In this document: piece after piece, positions 35,613-43,689 of the stretch
Layout of the letters: each line of letters opens with the position of its first letter
Numbering within the stretch: position 1 is the first letter of the stretch
DNA from: Candidatus Intricatilinea gracilis
GTDB taxonomy: Bacteria; Pseudomonadota; Gammaproteobacteria; Burkholderiales; Burkholderiaceae_C
NCBI GenBank assembly: GCA_016702605.1
Contig: JADJDQ010000006.1
Coordinates: 62,001-126,000 of the forward strand
DNA length: 64,000 bases
Reading direction: 5' to 3'
The notes under the pieces: model-generated
Seen by the model: only the letters and a program-made list of their open reading frames with translations
Told to the model about the DNA's origin: nothing
Databases searched by the model: none
Position numbers and translations under genes: made by a program

Positions 35613-36789
35613 GGCCGCTGTCCTGTGTGGCGGTGCCGCCGTCGACCAGATCGAAGGCGACACATGGATCGAGCGCCAACGTTGCCAGCCGTGTCTGCGC
35701 CGCGTCGAAGCGAGACTCGCGCAGCGCCTGCGCCAGGGCGCCACGGGGATGAAAGTTCCATTCGGTCGGGGCCAGCACGTGATAGTCCTCCACCCGTGCA
35801 GTGTCGCGGTTGGCGGGTGCCGCTTCCAGTTGTACCCAGTGAATCAGCAAGCCCCTCGACATCTCGCACCAGGCCAGCGCCTGGCCGGGCGCCAGGGTCA
35901 GCGCGCCGATGGCGGGTGAGGCGGCGCACGGCTGCTCTTGCGCTGCGGCGAGCGACATTGCCACCACCTCGGCCAGGCGTGCACCAAGGCGGTGCCACAG
36001 GCTCATGTCCGGGGCGACGTGTGGCTGGCCACGTGTCCAGGCACCCGTCTCGGCTGGTTCACCTTGCCAGACCGGCTGCTGTGCAAAGCCGGGCTCGTGG
36101 GCCAGTTGGCCGGCCAGGTGGCGCAGGCCGGCGTCGCCTTCGGCCAGCAGGCCCAGCGTGTGGCAGGGCAGGCTGGTGGCCCGCGCGAGGTCGGCCACAC
36201 CGGCGTACCAGCACGCCAGCGCATGGTCGCGGCCGGCGGCCCAGTCGGCCAGCCAGTGTTCCGGGTCGGCCTGCCAGCCCGCCAGCCAATCGGCGGGTGG
36301 CATGCCAAGCAGGTGCTGTTGCAGCCAGCGTGGCATGGCCTCGGCGGCGACCTGTCGGGAGGCGAGGGCCGACAGGTCGCTGCCGGTCGACAGTGTCCAC
36401 ACCGGCGCCAGACGCAGCCAGCTCGGGTCGGCAGCGACGCCTGGCACCGGCCATTGGCCGGGCAGGTCCAGGGCCAGGCGTTGCAGATGGTCGCGGGTGT
36501 TCAGCAGGGCCAGCAGGCGCGACTGGTCGGCCTGACTGGCCGAACTGGTGGTTGCATCGCCAGGTTCGGCCAGTGCAGCCAGCACGGCGCGGCGCGCCAC
36601 CAGCCGGTGAGCGCCCGAGCACAACGTGAACAAGGCGCCGAGCAGGTCGGGCAGCAGCGCGGCTCGGCGGCCCTGAGTGAGTTTGCGCAGCATGCCTGCC
36701 GCCACGACCGGGCGCTCGCAGCGCACCGGCTCGGCACTGCCGGGGCGCAACTGCAGCCGGCCGGCCAGATCCGCGACGCTGCTGCTCAT
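35605..36789 (-). CDS. hoxV: hydrogenase assembly scaffold HoxV/HupK
   Basis: 394 residues, related to hydrogenase large subunits but with degenerate nickel motifs: LFTLCSGAH near residues 53-61 and DPCVAFDLV near the C-terminus instead of two full CxxC pairs. EDYHVLAPTEWNFHPRG resembles the large-subunit region before the last Cys motif. HupK/HoxV is thought to be a scaffold for cofactor assembly on the O2-exposed uptake enzyme. It starts with an ATGA overlap on hoxT and runs into hypA, as in R. eutropha. Confidence 0.88.
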   Translation of the reverse strand: MSSSVADLAGRLQLRPGSAEPVRCERPVVAAGMLRKLTQGRRAALLPDLLGALFTLCSGAHRLVARRAVLAALAEPGDATTSSASQADQSRLLALLNTRDHLQRLALDLPGQWPVPGVAADPSWLRLAPVWTLSTGSDLSALASRQVAAEAMPRWLQQHLLGMPPADWLAGWQADPEHWLADWAAGRDHALACWYAGVADLARATSLPCHTLGLLAEGDAGLRHLAGQLAHEPGFAQQPVWQGEPAETGAWTRGQPHVAPDMSLWHRLGARLAEVVAMSLAAAQEQPCAASPAIGALTLAPGQALAWCEMSRGLLIHWVQLEAAPANRDTARVEDYHVLAPTEWNFHPRGALAQALRESRFDAAQTRLATLALDPCVAFDLVDGGTATQDSGHA

Positions 36790-37517
36790 GGCGCGGTCGC
36801 CCCCGTTGCGGCACGGCCGAACAGCAGGGCGCGGCGTGACGGCACGATCTCGGCGGCGGCGTCGATCGTGGGCGGCGTGTCGACCTCGGGCCCCTGCTCG
36901 GGTTCTCCCGGCGACATGATCGCCGCCCAGTGGTCGGCCTCGCTGACCTGCGCCGCCTGGTCCGTGGACTCGGCCTTCGGTGCACGCAACTGCTTCAGTA
37001 CCTCGAAGGCCGTCGCCACCGCGGCGCCGTGGTCGACGAACTCGAACATGGGTGAGAACAGCGAGCAGGCCTCGTAGCCGCCGAAGCCGGGCTCGTGTGC
37101 GCCGATGAAGTCGAACCGTTCATTGCCGACCACGCGGGTGCGTTTGTCGCCAACGCGCACGGTGGGCGCCGCCGGGTCCAGCGGCAGCCAGACCAGGTTC
37201 ATGAACCAGGGCGTGACGAGGATGCCGACGGCGCCAGCCGGCTCCGTGGGTGCCGCCGCGCTGCCGGCCGGCTTCGCCGGGTCGGGCTGCCCGGACTGGT
37301 CGGGCTGGAAGCCGATCGCCTGCACCTGCAGCCCGTCGTGCAACAGCGCCACGCCGGCCATGCGGGTGGCGGCGATGTGCTCGAACAAGGCTTGCAGCTC
37401 GCGCACCCGTGCTGCCAGCCGGGCTTGCCGGGCAGCGTCTTGCTGCTGAGCGGCAGCGCCTACGGGCGTGCCGCCGGATGAGCCGGCCGGCAGGGTGCAG
37501 GATGATGCTGAAGTCAT
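36786..37517 (-). CDS. hoxT: HybE/HupJ-family hydrogenase assembly chaperone HoxT
   Basis: 243 residues. The core has VGILVTPWFMNLVWLPL and ACSLFSPMFEFVDHGAAVATA, ending with PSRRALLFG, the diagnostic segments of the HybE/HupJ family. These proteins help mature uptake hydrogenases, probably by acting on the small or large subunit before export. The region between (about 75-100) and the C-terminus are Pro/Ala-rich. It lies between hoxR (30 bases) and hoxV (overlap). Confidence 0.88.
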   Translation of the reverse strand: MTSASSCTLPAGSSGGTPVGAAAQQQDAARQARLAARVRELQALFEHIAATRMAGVALLHDGLQVQAIGFQPDQSGQPDPAKPAGSAAAPTEPAGAVGILVTPWFMNLVWLPLDPAAPTVRVGDKRTRVVGNERFDFIGAHEPGFGGYEACSLFSPMFEFVDHGAAVATAFEVLKQLRAPKAESTDQAAQVSEADHWAAIMSPGEPEQGPEVDTPPTIDAAAEIVPSRRALLFGRAATGATAP

Positions 37518-37547
37518 GGGCTTGGACAGGTGCGCAGGGGCCGGGCT

Positions 37548-37772
37548 TCAGCCCGCGGCCGACGCGCTGATCACCATGAACTGCTCGGCGCTGCCTTCAC
37601 ATTGTGGGCAGCTCCAATGCGCCGGCAGCGCGGCGAAAGGTGTGCCGGGCGCGATCTGCCAATGGTCGTCACCGTCGGCCGGGTCGTAGACCCACCAGCA
37701 GATCTTGCATTCGAGCCGGGCGTCGGCCGGCAGCCGGGCACGGTCGCCGAGGTAGCTGCCTTCGAAGCTCAT
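37548..37772 (-). CDS. hoxR: rubredoxin HoxR/HupI
   Basis: 74 residues with the two rubredoxin iron motifs CKICWWVYDPADG (about 22-34) and SCPQCEG (about 54-60). HoxR/HupI protects the iron-sulfur small subunit against O2 during maturation of O2-tolerant hydrogenases. It starts with an ATGA overlap on hoxQ. Confidence 0.94.
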   Translation of the reverse strand: MSFEGSYLGDRARLPADARLECKICWWVYDPADGDDHWQIAPGTPFAALPAHWSCPQCEGSAEQFMVISASAAG

Positions 37773-38701
37773 GCCGCCGCCACCCAGTCCAGCACCTCGG
37801 CCAGACGTTCGGCCGAGTCTTCCAGGTCCTGCACGGCGGCGCAGGCCACCTCGGGCACGGGGCCGACTTCGAGCGTGTCCAGGATGATGATGTCCTGCGA
37901 GTTGAAGTAGGTGACGCGCCAGGTGCGTGGCAGCCGGGTGTTGACGACGCGGCAGTTGCCGTACCCGCGCGACAGGATCACCACCGAGCCGGCGCCCAGC
38001 GTGGTTTCGAGCCAGATGCTGTCGCCGCTGGTGAGTGGCAACAGGGTGAGATTGACGACATGGGCCGGTGTGCCGGGCGTCCAGCGCGCTTGTTTGTCGC
38101 GCAGTTCGGCCAGGATCGACGGTGCGTTCATCACGTCGCCGGGCAGGGCGTGCAGGTCAGGCGCGGTCCAGCCCAGGGCGTCGACCTCGGCGGCGGCGAC
38201 CAGGCCTTGCGGAATGGCGCCGATCTCGATCATGTCGCGCACCACCACACCGTCCTGCAGCGCCAGCACGCGCCACACACCGGCAAAGACCGACTCCTGC
38301 ACCTGCAGGCCGGTGTCGACCAGGGCGCGCACCGGGCCACCATTCGTGCCACCTGCCAGCGAGGCGGCCGGTGCACCGGCGCGTGCTGCCACTTCACCTT
38401 CACCCAACACCTGGTTGACGATGGCGCGGTCGCCGGCGTCGAGGTTACCCAGGTCGATCGGGTCGACCTCCTTGCCGGCCAGGCGATCCAGCAGCGCCTG
38501 ATGCGCCGCACGCAGCACGGCCAGGGCGCCGGCATGGGCGGCCAGTTCCTCGGGCTCGGGCAGGGGCGGCGGCTGGAAGGTGGCCATGTCCTTGGGCATG
38601 TCGATGGTGACCAGGGGCTCGTCGTCCTCGTTGACCTGGCTGCCCGGGCCGAAGGCGGCCACCACGGGGATGGGGAAGGGGCGAGGGGTGTGGGTCGTCA
38701 T
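37769..38701 (-). CDS. hoxQ: HupH/HyaF-family hydrogenase maturation protein HoxQ
   Basis: 310 residues from ATG 38701 (MTTHTPRPFPIPVVAAFGPG). It shows the family segments FGPGSQ, LLPLTSGDSIWLETTLGAGSVVILSRGYGNCRV and RVTYFNSQDIIILDTLEVG. With HoxO it accompanies the small-subunit precursor before Tat export. The frame extends 52 codons upstream, without family likeness. About 115 bases separate it from hoxO, the largest gap in this part of the operon. Confidence 0.92.
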   Translation of the reverse strand: MTTHTPRPFPIPVVAAFGPGSQVNEDDEPLVTIDMPKDMATFQPPPLPEPEELAAHAGALAVLRAAHQALLDRLAGKEVDPIDLGNLDAGDRAIVNQVLGEGEVAARAGAPAASLAGGTNGGPVRALVDTGLQVQESVFAGVWRVLALQDGVVVRDMIEIGAIPQGLVAAAEVDALGWTAPDLHALPGDVMNAPSILAELRDKQARWTPGTPAHVVNLTLLPLTSGDSIWLETTLGAGSVVILSRGYGNCRVVNTRLPRTWRVTYFNSQDIIILDTLEVGPVPEVACAAVQDLEDSAERLAEVLDWVAAA

Positions 38702-38816
38702 GGTGTGGCGTGTGCTGGGTGATGGCGGGCGGGCGGCAGGACGGGGTGTGATCTGGCCGGTGTCGCGCAAGTGCTCGGTGACGTGATGCGGTGCGTGGTC
38801 GTCGGGCCGCTCGTGT

Positions 38817-39263
38817 TCAGTGGCAATGCGCCGCGTCGGCACCAGCACCACCCGCACTAACCAGCGGGATGCCGATGCTCGGCGCGCGGCTCACGGGCGT
38901 GTCGAGTGCACGGGCCACGGCCTGCAGGTACTCGTCCCAGTCGAGCATGCCGGCGATGGTGGCCACATAACCACCGTCGCGCACGAACACCATCGACGGC
39001 CAGCGCTGCACGCCGTAGCGTTTGGCGACGGCGTCTTCGTCGCCGCGCGCCACCACGCCGATGTCGAAGCGCTCGCGAAAGGTCTTGCGCAACTCGGGCA
39101 GCACCACGGCCACGTCGAGCGCCTCGCCAAACCGCACCGGGTCGCCGCTGAAGAACAACACGCGGTCGCCGCCCTGCAGCAGCCAGCCCTCGAGCGAGGC
39201 CAGGTCAACCAGGCTGGAACCCGGCGCAAGGCTGAGGCGTTCGACGAGGGGGTGCAGGCTCAT
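38817..39263 (-). CDS. hoxO: thioredoxin-like hydrogenase chaperone HoxO/HupG (HyaE family)
   Basis: 148 residues from ATG 39263, which overlaps the hoxL stop. A thioredoxin-like fold lacks the active CxxC and has RVLFFSGDPVRFGEALDVAVVLPEL and RFDIGVVARGDEDAVAKRYGVQRWPSMVFVRDGGYV, typical of HyaE/HupG. It binds the small-subunit Tat signal and quality-checks it before export. The C-terminus ends in a His-containing tail. Confidence 0.9.
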   Translation of the reverse strand: MSLHPLVERLSLAPGSSLVDLASLEGWLLQGGDRVLFFSGDPVRFGEALDVAVVLPELRKTFRERFDIGVVARGDEDAVAKRYGVQRWPSMVFVRDGGYVATIAGMLDWDEYLQAVARALDTPVSRAPSIGIPLVSAGGAGADAAHCH

Positions 39264-39616
39264 GGTTGGTCTCCTTGGATCATGTGTGGTGCGGCAGCAG
39301 CGCCACGCGCTGCGCCGGTCAGTGCGGCCAGTTGATCGGCCGACATGGCCGAGGGCAGGGCAAAACCCGGGTCTGCGCCGGCGCCGAGCACGTCGCCGCT
39401 CAGGCCGGCTTCGAGCAGGTCCAGCGCGGCGTCGATCTCGGCGGCGCGTTCGGCGTCGAGCCTCTCGCGCGCCGCGCCCTGGAAGACCAGCAGCCAGTCG
39501 CCCGCAGCGCAGTCGCCGACCAGGCGGGTGTCGATGGTCTCGACACGGCCGCGGCCTTCCACCAGCGCCTGGCCGGACCAGGCTTCGAGCGTGCGCATGG
39601 GCAGTCCGATGCACAT
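39260..39616 (-). CDS. hoxL: HypC-family chaperone HoxL/HupF
   Basis: 118 residues starting MCIGLPMRTLEAW; Cys2 marks the HypC/HupF family. It is longer than HypC, with an extra Ala-rich C-terminal part (about 80-118), as in HupF/HoxL, which assists the large subunit when O2 is present. Four-base overlap with hoxO; five bases after hoxM. Confidence 0.93.
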   Translation of the reverse strand: MCIGLPMRTLEAWSGQALVEGRGRVETIDTRLVGDCAAGDWLLVFQGAARERLDAERAAEIDAALDLLEAGLSGDVLGAGADPGFALPSAMSADQLAALTGAARGAAAAPHMIQGDQP

Positions 39617-39621
39617 GGTGC

Positions 39622-40314
39622 TCAGCCCTCGGTGGCCAGGAAACGGTCGTCGCCGATGCGGCAGGCCAGCTCGGCCGTGGGGCGGCCGAGTTCGTAGGCG
39701 TCGATCGACAGCATGGGGGCGGTGACACCGTCGTCGCTGGCCAGCGGTGTGTCGCGGCGCTTAGGCTCGGCGCCCCAGGCGGCCAGGCGCTCGATCGCCA
39801 GGTCCAGCGCCCTGGCCATGGTCGCCTTGATGATGGGCCGCAGGCTGCCGCCGAAGTCTTCCAGCTCCTCGGGCTGGCAGCCGATCAGCAGCACCTCGTC
39901 GGGGTACTTGCCGGTGAACTGCGACAGCATCAGCACCTCCTGGAAGCCGGTCTGGTGCAGGCTCATCTTCTTGGCGCCCATGAAACGTGGCACCTCGTCG
40001 TTCTCGACCAGCTTGAGCGTGCCGGGCTCCAGGCCGTAGTCGACCGCGTCGAAGATGATGAGCTTGCGGGCCGCGTTGACCTGCGGGATGAGGTACAGGC
40101 CCTGCGTGCCGCCGTCGATCAGCTGCACATGGTCGGCAAAGGTCCAGCCGGCCTGCAGCGCCTCGACACAACGCACGCCGAACCCTTCGTCGGCCCACAA
40201 CACGTTGCCGATGCCGAGCACGACGATGGTGTTGTCTTCGCCGTCTTGGATGCCCGCTTCCGCCGCGGTGTTACGGGAGGGGTTACAGCCTGATTCGGAC
40301 GTGTCGTTGCTCAT
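39622..40314 (-). CDS. hoxM: hydrogenase maturation protease HoxM/HupD
   Basis: 230 residues of the HyaD/HupD family: IVVLGIGNVLWADEGFGVRCVEAL with the nickel-binding Glu, FDAVDYGLEPGTL with the Asp ligand, and SLHQTGFQEVL with the His. It removes the C-terminal peptide of HoxG after nickel insertion. An additional N-terminal stretch of about 28 residues precedes the core. Confidence 0.94.
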   Translation of the reverse strand: MSNDTSESGCNPSRNTAAEAGIQDGEDNTIVVLGIGNVLWADEGFGVRCVEALQAGWTFADHVQLIDGGTQGLYLIPQVNAARKLIIFDAVDYGLEPGTLKLVENDEVPRFMGAKKMSLHQTGFQEVLMLSQFTGKYPDEVLLIGCQPEELEDFGGSLRPIIKATMARALDLAIERLAAWGAEPKRRDTPLASDDGVTAPMLSIDAYELGRPTAELACRIGDDRFLATEG

Positions 40315-40377
40315 GTGTGCTCGCAGCGAATGGAGTGGGGCGGGGGAGAAGGAAAAGCGACGCTGGCCGGTGCTGGC

Positions 40378-40779
40378 TCAGCGCGGCGAAGCGGAGGTGC
40401 CGGACGCGGCGCCAGACCGCGCCATCACCTTCCAGGCCAGATAACTGTCCCAGTCGGCCTGCATGGCCAGCCAGTCGGTGGCGGGCAGGCCGAAGGCCAG
40501 GGCGCAGCGGATGGCGGTGTCGGCCGACATGGCGCGGCGGCCCTGCACCAGTTCGTTGATTCGCCGGCGTGACACACCCAGGCGCCGGGCGGCTTCGGTC
40601 TGTGTCATGGCCAGGGGTTCGAGGTAGTGACGTTCGAGGAAACGGCCCGGATGGATGGGCTGGCGGCGGCGGATGCCGGCGGGGGCTTGAAGAGGCATCC
40701 TGGCGTTCGCCACGCTCAGCCCGACCCGAGGACGGGTCGGTCCTTCGTCAGGCACATGCCCATGAGCAGTCATGGTCAT
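40378..40779 (-). CDS. HigA/VapI-family XRE helix-turn-helix protein inside the hydrogenase operon
   Basis: 133 residues, or about 106 if translation begins at the internal Met28. The core HPGRFLERHYLEPL followed by MTQTEAARRLGVSRRRINELVQGRR is the HigA/VapI antitoxin-type DNA-binding fold, ending with DWLAMQADWDSYLAWKV. No HigB toxin-like gene is adjacent; the neighbours are hoxZ (10 bases upstream) and hoxM (63 bases downstream) on the same strand. It therefore looks like an orphan antitoxin-type regulator carried in the hydrogenase transcript. Role unknown. Confidence 0.85.
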   Translation of the reverse strand: MTMTAHGHVPDEGPTRPRVGLSVANARMPLQAPAGIRRRQPIHPGRFLERHYLEPLAMTQTEAARRLGVSRRRINELVQGRRAMSADTAIRCALAFGLPATDWLAMQADWDSYLAWKVMARSGAASGTSASPR

Positions 40780-40789
40780 GTGTCCGGAC

Positions 40790-41533
40790 TCAGTCCTTGA
40801 ACGTCCGGTAGCCCGAGATCATGGTCGAGACCATGCTCTGGCGGCCCATGATCTCTTCGCGGATGGCGGTGTACAGGTGCGTGATGACGAACAGCACCAT
40901 GCCCCACATGCCGAGGTGGTGGTAGGTGTGTACGTCCTGGCTGGAGCCGAACAGCGGGATCACCCAGCTGGTGAAGAGGCGATGCGCCCAGCTGCCGTAT
41001 TGCGTGCCTTCGCCGTACAGCGCAAAGCCGGTGCAGATCATGAAGACCGACAACATGAACACGCCGAAGAACATGGCAAGGCGCGCCAGCGGGTTGTGGC
41101 CCACGTACTGGTTGGGGCGCGGGCGGATGAAGGCGTACCAGGCGGCGACGGCGCCCACTTCCTTCCAGTACGCGCCGCGCAGCAGTGGCAGGTGGAACAA
41201 CTCGCGCGCATGGTGGTTGCCCACAAACGCCCAGTAGATGCGCCCGAGCAGGCCGATCAGCAGCACGTAGCCTGCCGTGAAGTGGGCGAAGCGGATGTAG
41301 CCCATCACGTAGTGGTCCGAGGCCTCGCCGCCGATCGACGGCAGCGGGCTGCCGATGAAGTAGCCGGTGAGGCCCAGCACGACGATGGCCAGGGCGTTGA
41401 CCCAGTGCCACAGGCGCACGGGCGCTTCGTACACATAGACCGAACCAACGCGTGGTGCCTGGGCAACCGCGGCTTCGTCGACGCCGGTGGCGGCAGCCAG
41501 CGATGAGCTGGCCGAGGTGGAGCTTGCGGACAT
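40790..41533 (-). CDS. hoxZ: hydrogenase membrane cytochrome b HoxZ/HupC
   Basis: 247 residues with four membrane helices and the Ni/Fe-hydrogenase b-type cytochrome pattern: VRLWHWVNALAIVVLGLTGY, HFTAGYVLLIGLLGRIYW and YHHLGMWGMVLFVITHLYTAIREE carrying the haem-binding His residues. It passes electrons from the HoxKG dimer to the quinone pool and anchors it. The N-terminal 25 residues are Ser/Ala-rich. Operon position between the small membrane ORF and the HigA-like gene. Confidence 0.95.
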   Translation of the reverse strand: MSASSTSASSSLAAATGVDEAAVAQAPRVGSVYVYEAPVRLWHWVNALAIVVLGLTGYFIGSPLPSIGGEASDHYVMGYIRFAHFTAGYVLLIGLLGRIYWAFVGNHHARELFHLPLLRGAYWKEVGAVAAWYAFIRPRPNQYVGHNPLARLAMFFGVFMLSVFMICTGFALYGEGTQYGSWAHRLFTSWVIPLFGSSQDVHTYHHLGMWGMVLFVITHLYTAIREEIMGRQSMVSTMISGYRTFKD

Positions 41534-41553
41534 GGTCGCGTCTCCTGGGTGGG

Positions 41554-41826
41554 TCAGTGGTCGGCCGGGGGGCGCGGCTGGTCGGCCTGGTCCGCGGCCT
41601 TGTCGGACCTGCGGCTGGCGCGTATCAGGCCGATGCCGGCACCGGCCACCAGCGCCGTCATCACCAGCACGCCCAGCACGTCGTGCCAGCCGAACAGGGC
41701 ATGGGCCAGGCTGGCCATCAGGCCGGTGCTGTCATGGCCCGCGTGGGCCAGGGCGCTGGTCGATGCCAGCAGGGTGATCGGGGTGAGCAAGGCGATCGTG
41801 ATCGCGCGGCTGCGGCTCATCGTCAT
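41554..41826 (-). CDS. small exported membrane protein, truncated HupE-like
   Basis: 90 residues from ATG 41826 (MTMSRSRAITI). A signal peptide ends ALAHAG, exposing HAGHD at the mature N-terminus. One membrane helix follows (SLAHALFGWHDVLGVLVMTALVAGAGIGLI), then a short basic tail. The HAGH start and the HALFGWHDVLG segment recall the first part of HupE/UreJ nickel transporters, but only one of six helices remains. It sits between hoxG and hoxZ, where R. eutropha has no gene. A nickel-related or complex-stabilising role is only inferred. Confidence 0.65.
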   Translation of the reverse strand: MTMSRSRAITIALLTPITLLASTSALAHAGHDSTGLMASLAHALFGWHDVLGVLVMTALVAGAGIGLIRASRRSDKAADQADQPRPPADH

Positions 41827-41869
41827 GGGGATGTCTCCGTGAGTTCGTTGATCGGCGTGAGCAGCAAGC

Positions 41870-43666
41870 TCAGCGCACCGTGACCTGGGTGAGCTCGGCG
41901 CCATCCGGGCTCATCACGTGGGTCGAGCAGGCCAGGCAGGGGTCGAAGCTGTGCAGCGTGCGCAGGATCTCGAGCGGCTGGTCGGCCTTGGCCAGCGGCG
42001 TGTTCATCAGGCTGGCCTCGAAGGCGCCGATCTGGCCCTTGTGGTCGCGCGGGCTGCCGTTCCAGGTGGTGGGCACCACACACTGGTAGTTGTCGATCTT
42101 GCCGTCCTTGATGCGCACCCAGTGGCCCAGCGCGCCGCGTGGGGCTTCGGTGAAACCCGCGCCCTTGCATTCCTTCGGCCAGGTGGAGGGTTCCCACTTC
42201 TCGACGTTGGCGGTGGCGGTGTTGCCGGCCTTGATGTTGGCCACCAGCTGGTCGAGTTGTTTGACCTGCAGGTCGGCGCAGTAGAGCGCCTCGATGCCGC
42301 GTGCCGCCGTGCGGCCCAGCGTGGAGAAGAGTGCAGTGACCGGCACGTCGAGCTGCTTGAGCACGGCGTCGATGGTCTCCTTGATCCACGGGTACTGCTT
42401 GGGCTGCACGTAGCCGATGACCATGCGCGACAGCGGCCCCACTTCCATCGCGTGGCCACGCCAGCGCGGCGCCTTGATCCAGCTGTACTTGGCCGATTCG
42501 TCCAGCGCCTCGAACTTGGTCTTGGTGCCCTTGTGGCCGGCGCCCAGCACGAAGTTGGGCTCGGTCACGCCGTCCCAGGGGTGCAGGCCCTTGGTCTCGT
42601 CGGCGTACTTGTACCAGCTGTGGCTGACGAACTCCTGCACCTGCTCGGGGTCCTTCACGTCGACCTCGAGGATCTTGCTCAGGTCGCCGTTGATGATGGC
42701 GCCGCGCGGCAGCATCAGGCTGGCGTTGCTGTAGTCGTTGGCACGCGAGGGCAGGTCGCCGTAGCTCAGCATGCTCTTGCCTGAGAGGCCACCGCCGTGC
42801 AGCCAGTCCTTGTAGAACGAGCCGATGGCCAGCAGGTCGGGGATGTAGACCTGCTCGATGAACTCCTTGGTGCGCTCGACGATGTAGCGCACCTGGTTGA
42901 GCCGCTCCATGTTGATGGCGCCCACCGCACCCACGTTGTCCACGTTGATGGGGCAGGGCACACCACCCACCAGCCAGTTCGGGTGCGGGTTCTTGCCGCC
43001 GAAGATGGTGTGGATCTTGACGATCTCCTTCTGGAAATCGAGCGCCTCCAGGTAGTGCGCCACCGCCATCAGGTTGGCCTCGGCCGGCAGCTTGTAGGCC
43101 GGGTTGCCCCAGTAGCCGTTGGCAAACGGCCCGAGCTGGCCGGACTCGACGAACTTGCGCAGGCGCGTCTGCAGGTCGCGGAAGTAACCCGGCGACGAGT
43201 TCGGCCACGACGAGATGCTCTGCGCCAGCTCGCTGGTCTTCTTGGGGTCGGCCTTGAGCGCCGAGACCACGTCCACCCAGTCGAGCGCATGCAGGTGATA
43301 GAAGTGCACCAGATGGTCATGCACCTGCAGGTTGAGCTGCATGATGTTGCGGATGAGGTTCGCGTTGTCGGGGATCTGGATCCCCAGCGCGTCCTCCACC
43401 GCCCGCACCGAGGTGAGGGCATGGGTGCCGGTGCAGACACCGCAGATACGCTCGGTAAACGCCCAGGCATCACGCGGGTCGCGGCCCTTGAGGATGACCT
43501 CGAGCCCGCGCCACATCGTGCCGGTGCTCACCGCGTTGCGGATCACGTTCTTGTCGTCGAGGTTCACCTCGACGCGCAGATGCCCTTCGATCCGTGTCAC
43601 CGGATCGACGACGACACGTTTGCCTGAGTTGTCGAGCTTGAAGCCCTGGGTTTCGTAGGCGGCCAT
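41870..43666 (-). CDS. hoxG: uptake [NiFe]-hydrogenase large subunit HoxG/HupL
   Basis: 598 residues. RIEGHLRVEV near the start, RICGVCTGTHA (about 73-83) and DPCLACSTH at 575-583 provide the four nickel-binding Cys. A 15-residue tail (VMSPDGAELTQVTVR) follows His583 and would be cut by HoxM. It belongs to group 1 membrane-bound uptake enzymes. A clear ribosome site GAGGAG precedes the ATG. It directly follows the small subunit gene. Confidence 0.97.
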   Translation of the reverse strand: MAAYETQGFKLDNSGKRVVVDPVTRIEGHLRVEVNLDDKNVIRNAVSTGTMWRGLEVILKGRDPRDAWAFTERICGVCTGTHALTSVRAVEDALGIQIPDNANLIRNIMQLNLQVHDHLVHFYHLHALDWVDVVSALKADPKKTSELAQSISSWPNSSPGYFRDLQTRLRKFVESGQLGPFANGYWGNPAYKLPAEANLMAVAHYLEALDFQKEIVKIHTIFGGKNPHPNWLVGGVPCPINVDNVGAVGAINMERLNQVRYIVERTKEFIEQVYIPDLLAIGSFYKDWLHGGGLSGKSMLSYGDLPSRANDYSNASLMLPRGAIINGDLSKILEVDVKDPEQVQEFVSHSWYKYADETKGLHPWDGVTEPNFVLGAGHKGTKTKFEALDESAKYSWIKAPRWRGHAMEVGPLSRMVIGYVQPKQYPWIKETIDAVLKQLDVPVTALFSTLGRTAARGIEALYCADLQVKQLDQLVANIKAGNTATANVEKWEPSTWPKECKGAGFTEAPRGALGHWVRIKDGKIDNYQCVVPTTWNGSPRDHKGQIGAFEASLMNTPLAKADQPLEILRTLHSFDPCLACSTHVMSPDGAELTQVTVR

Positions 43667-43689
43667 GGTGTGTTCGCTCCTCGTCGTGC

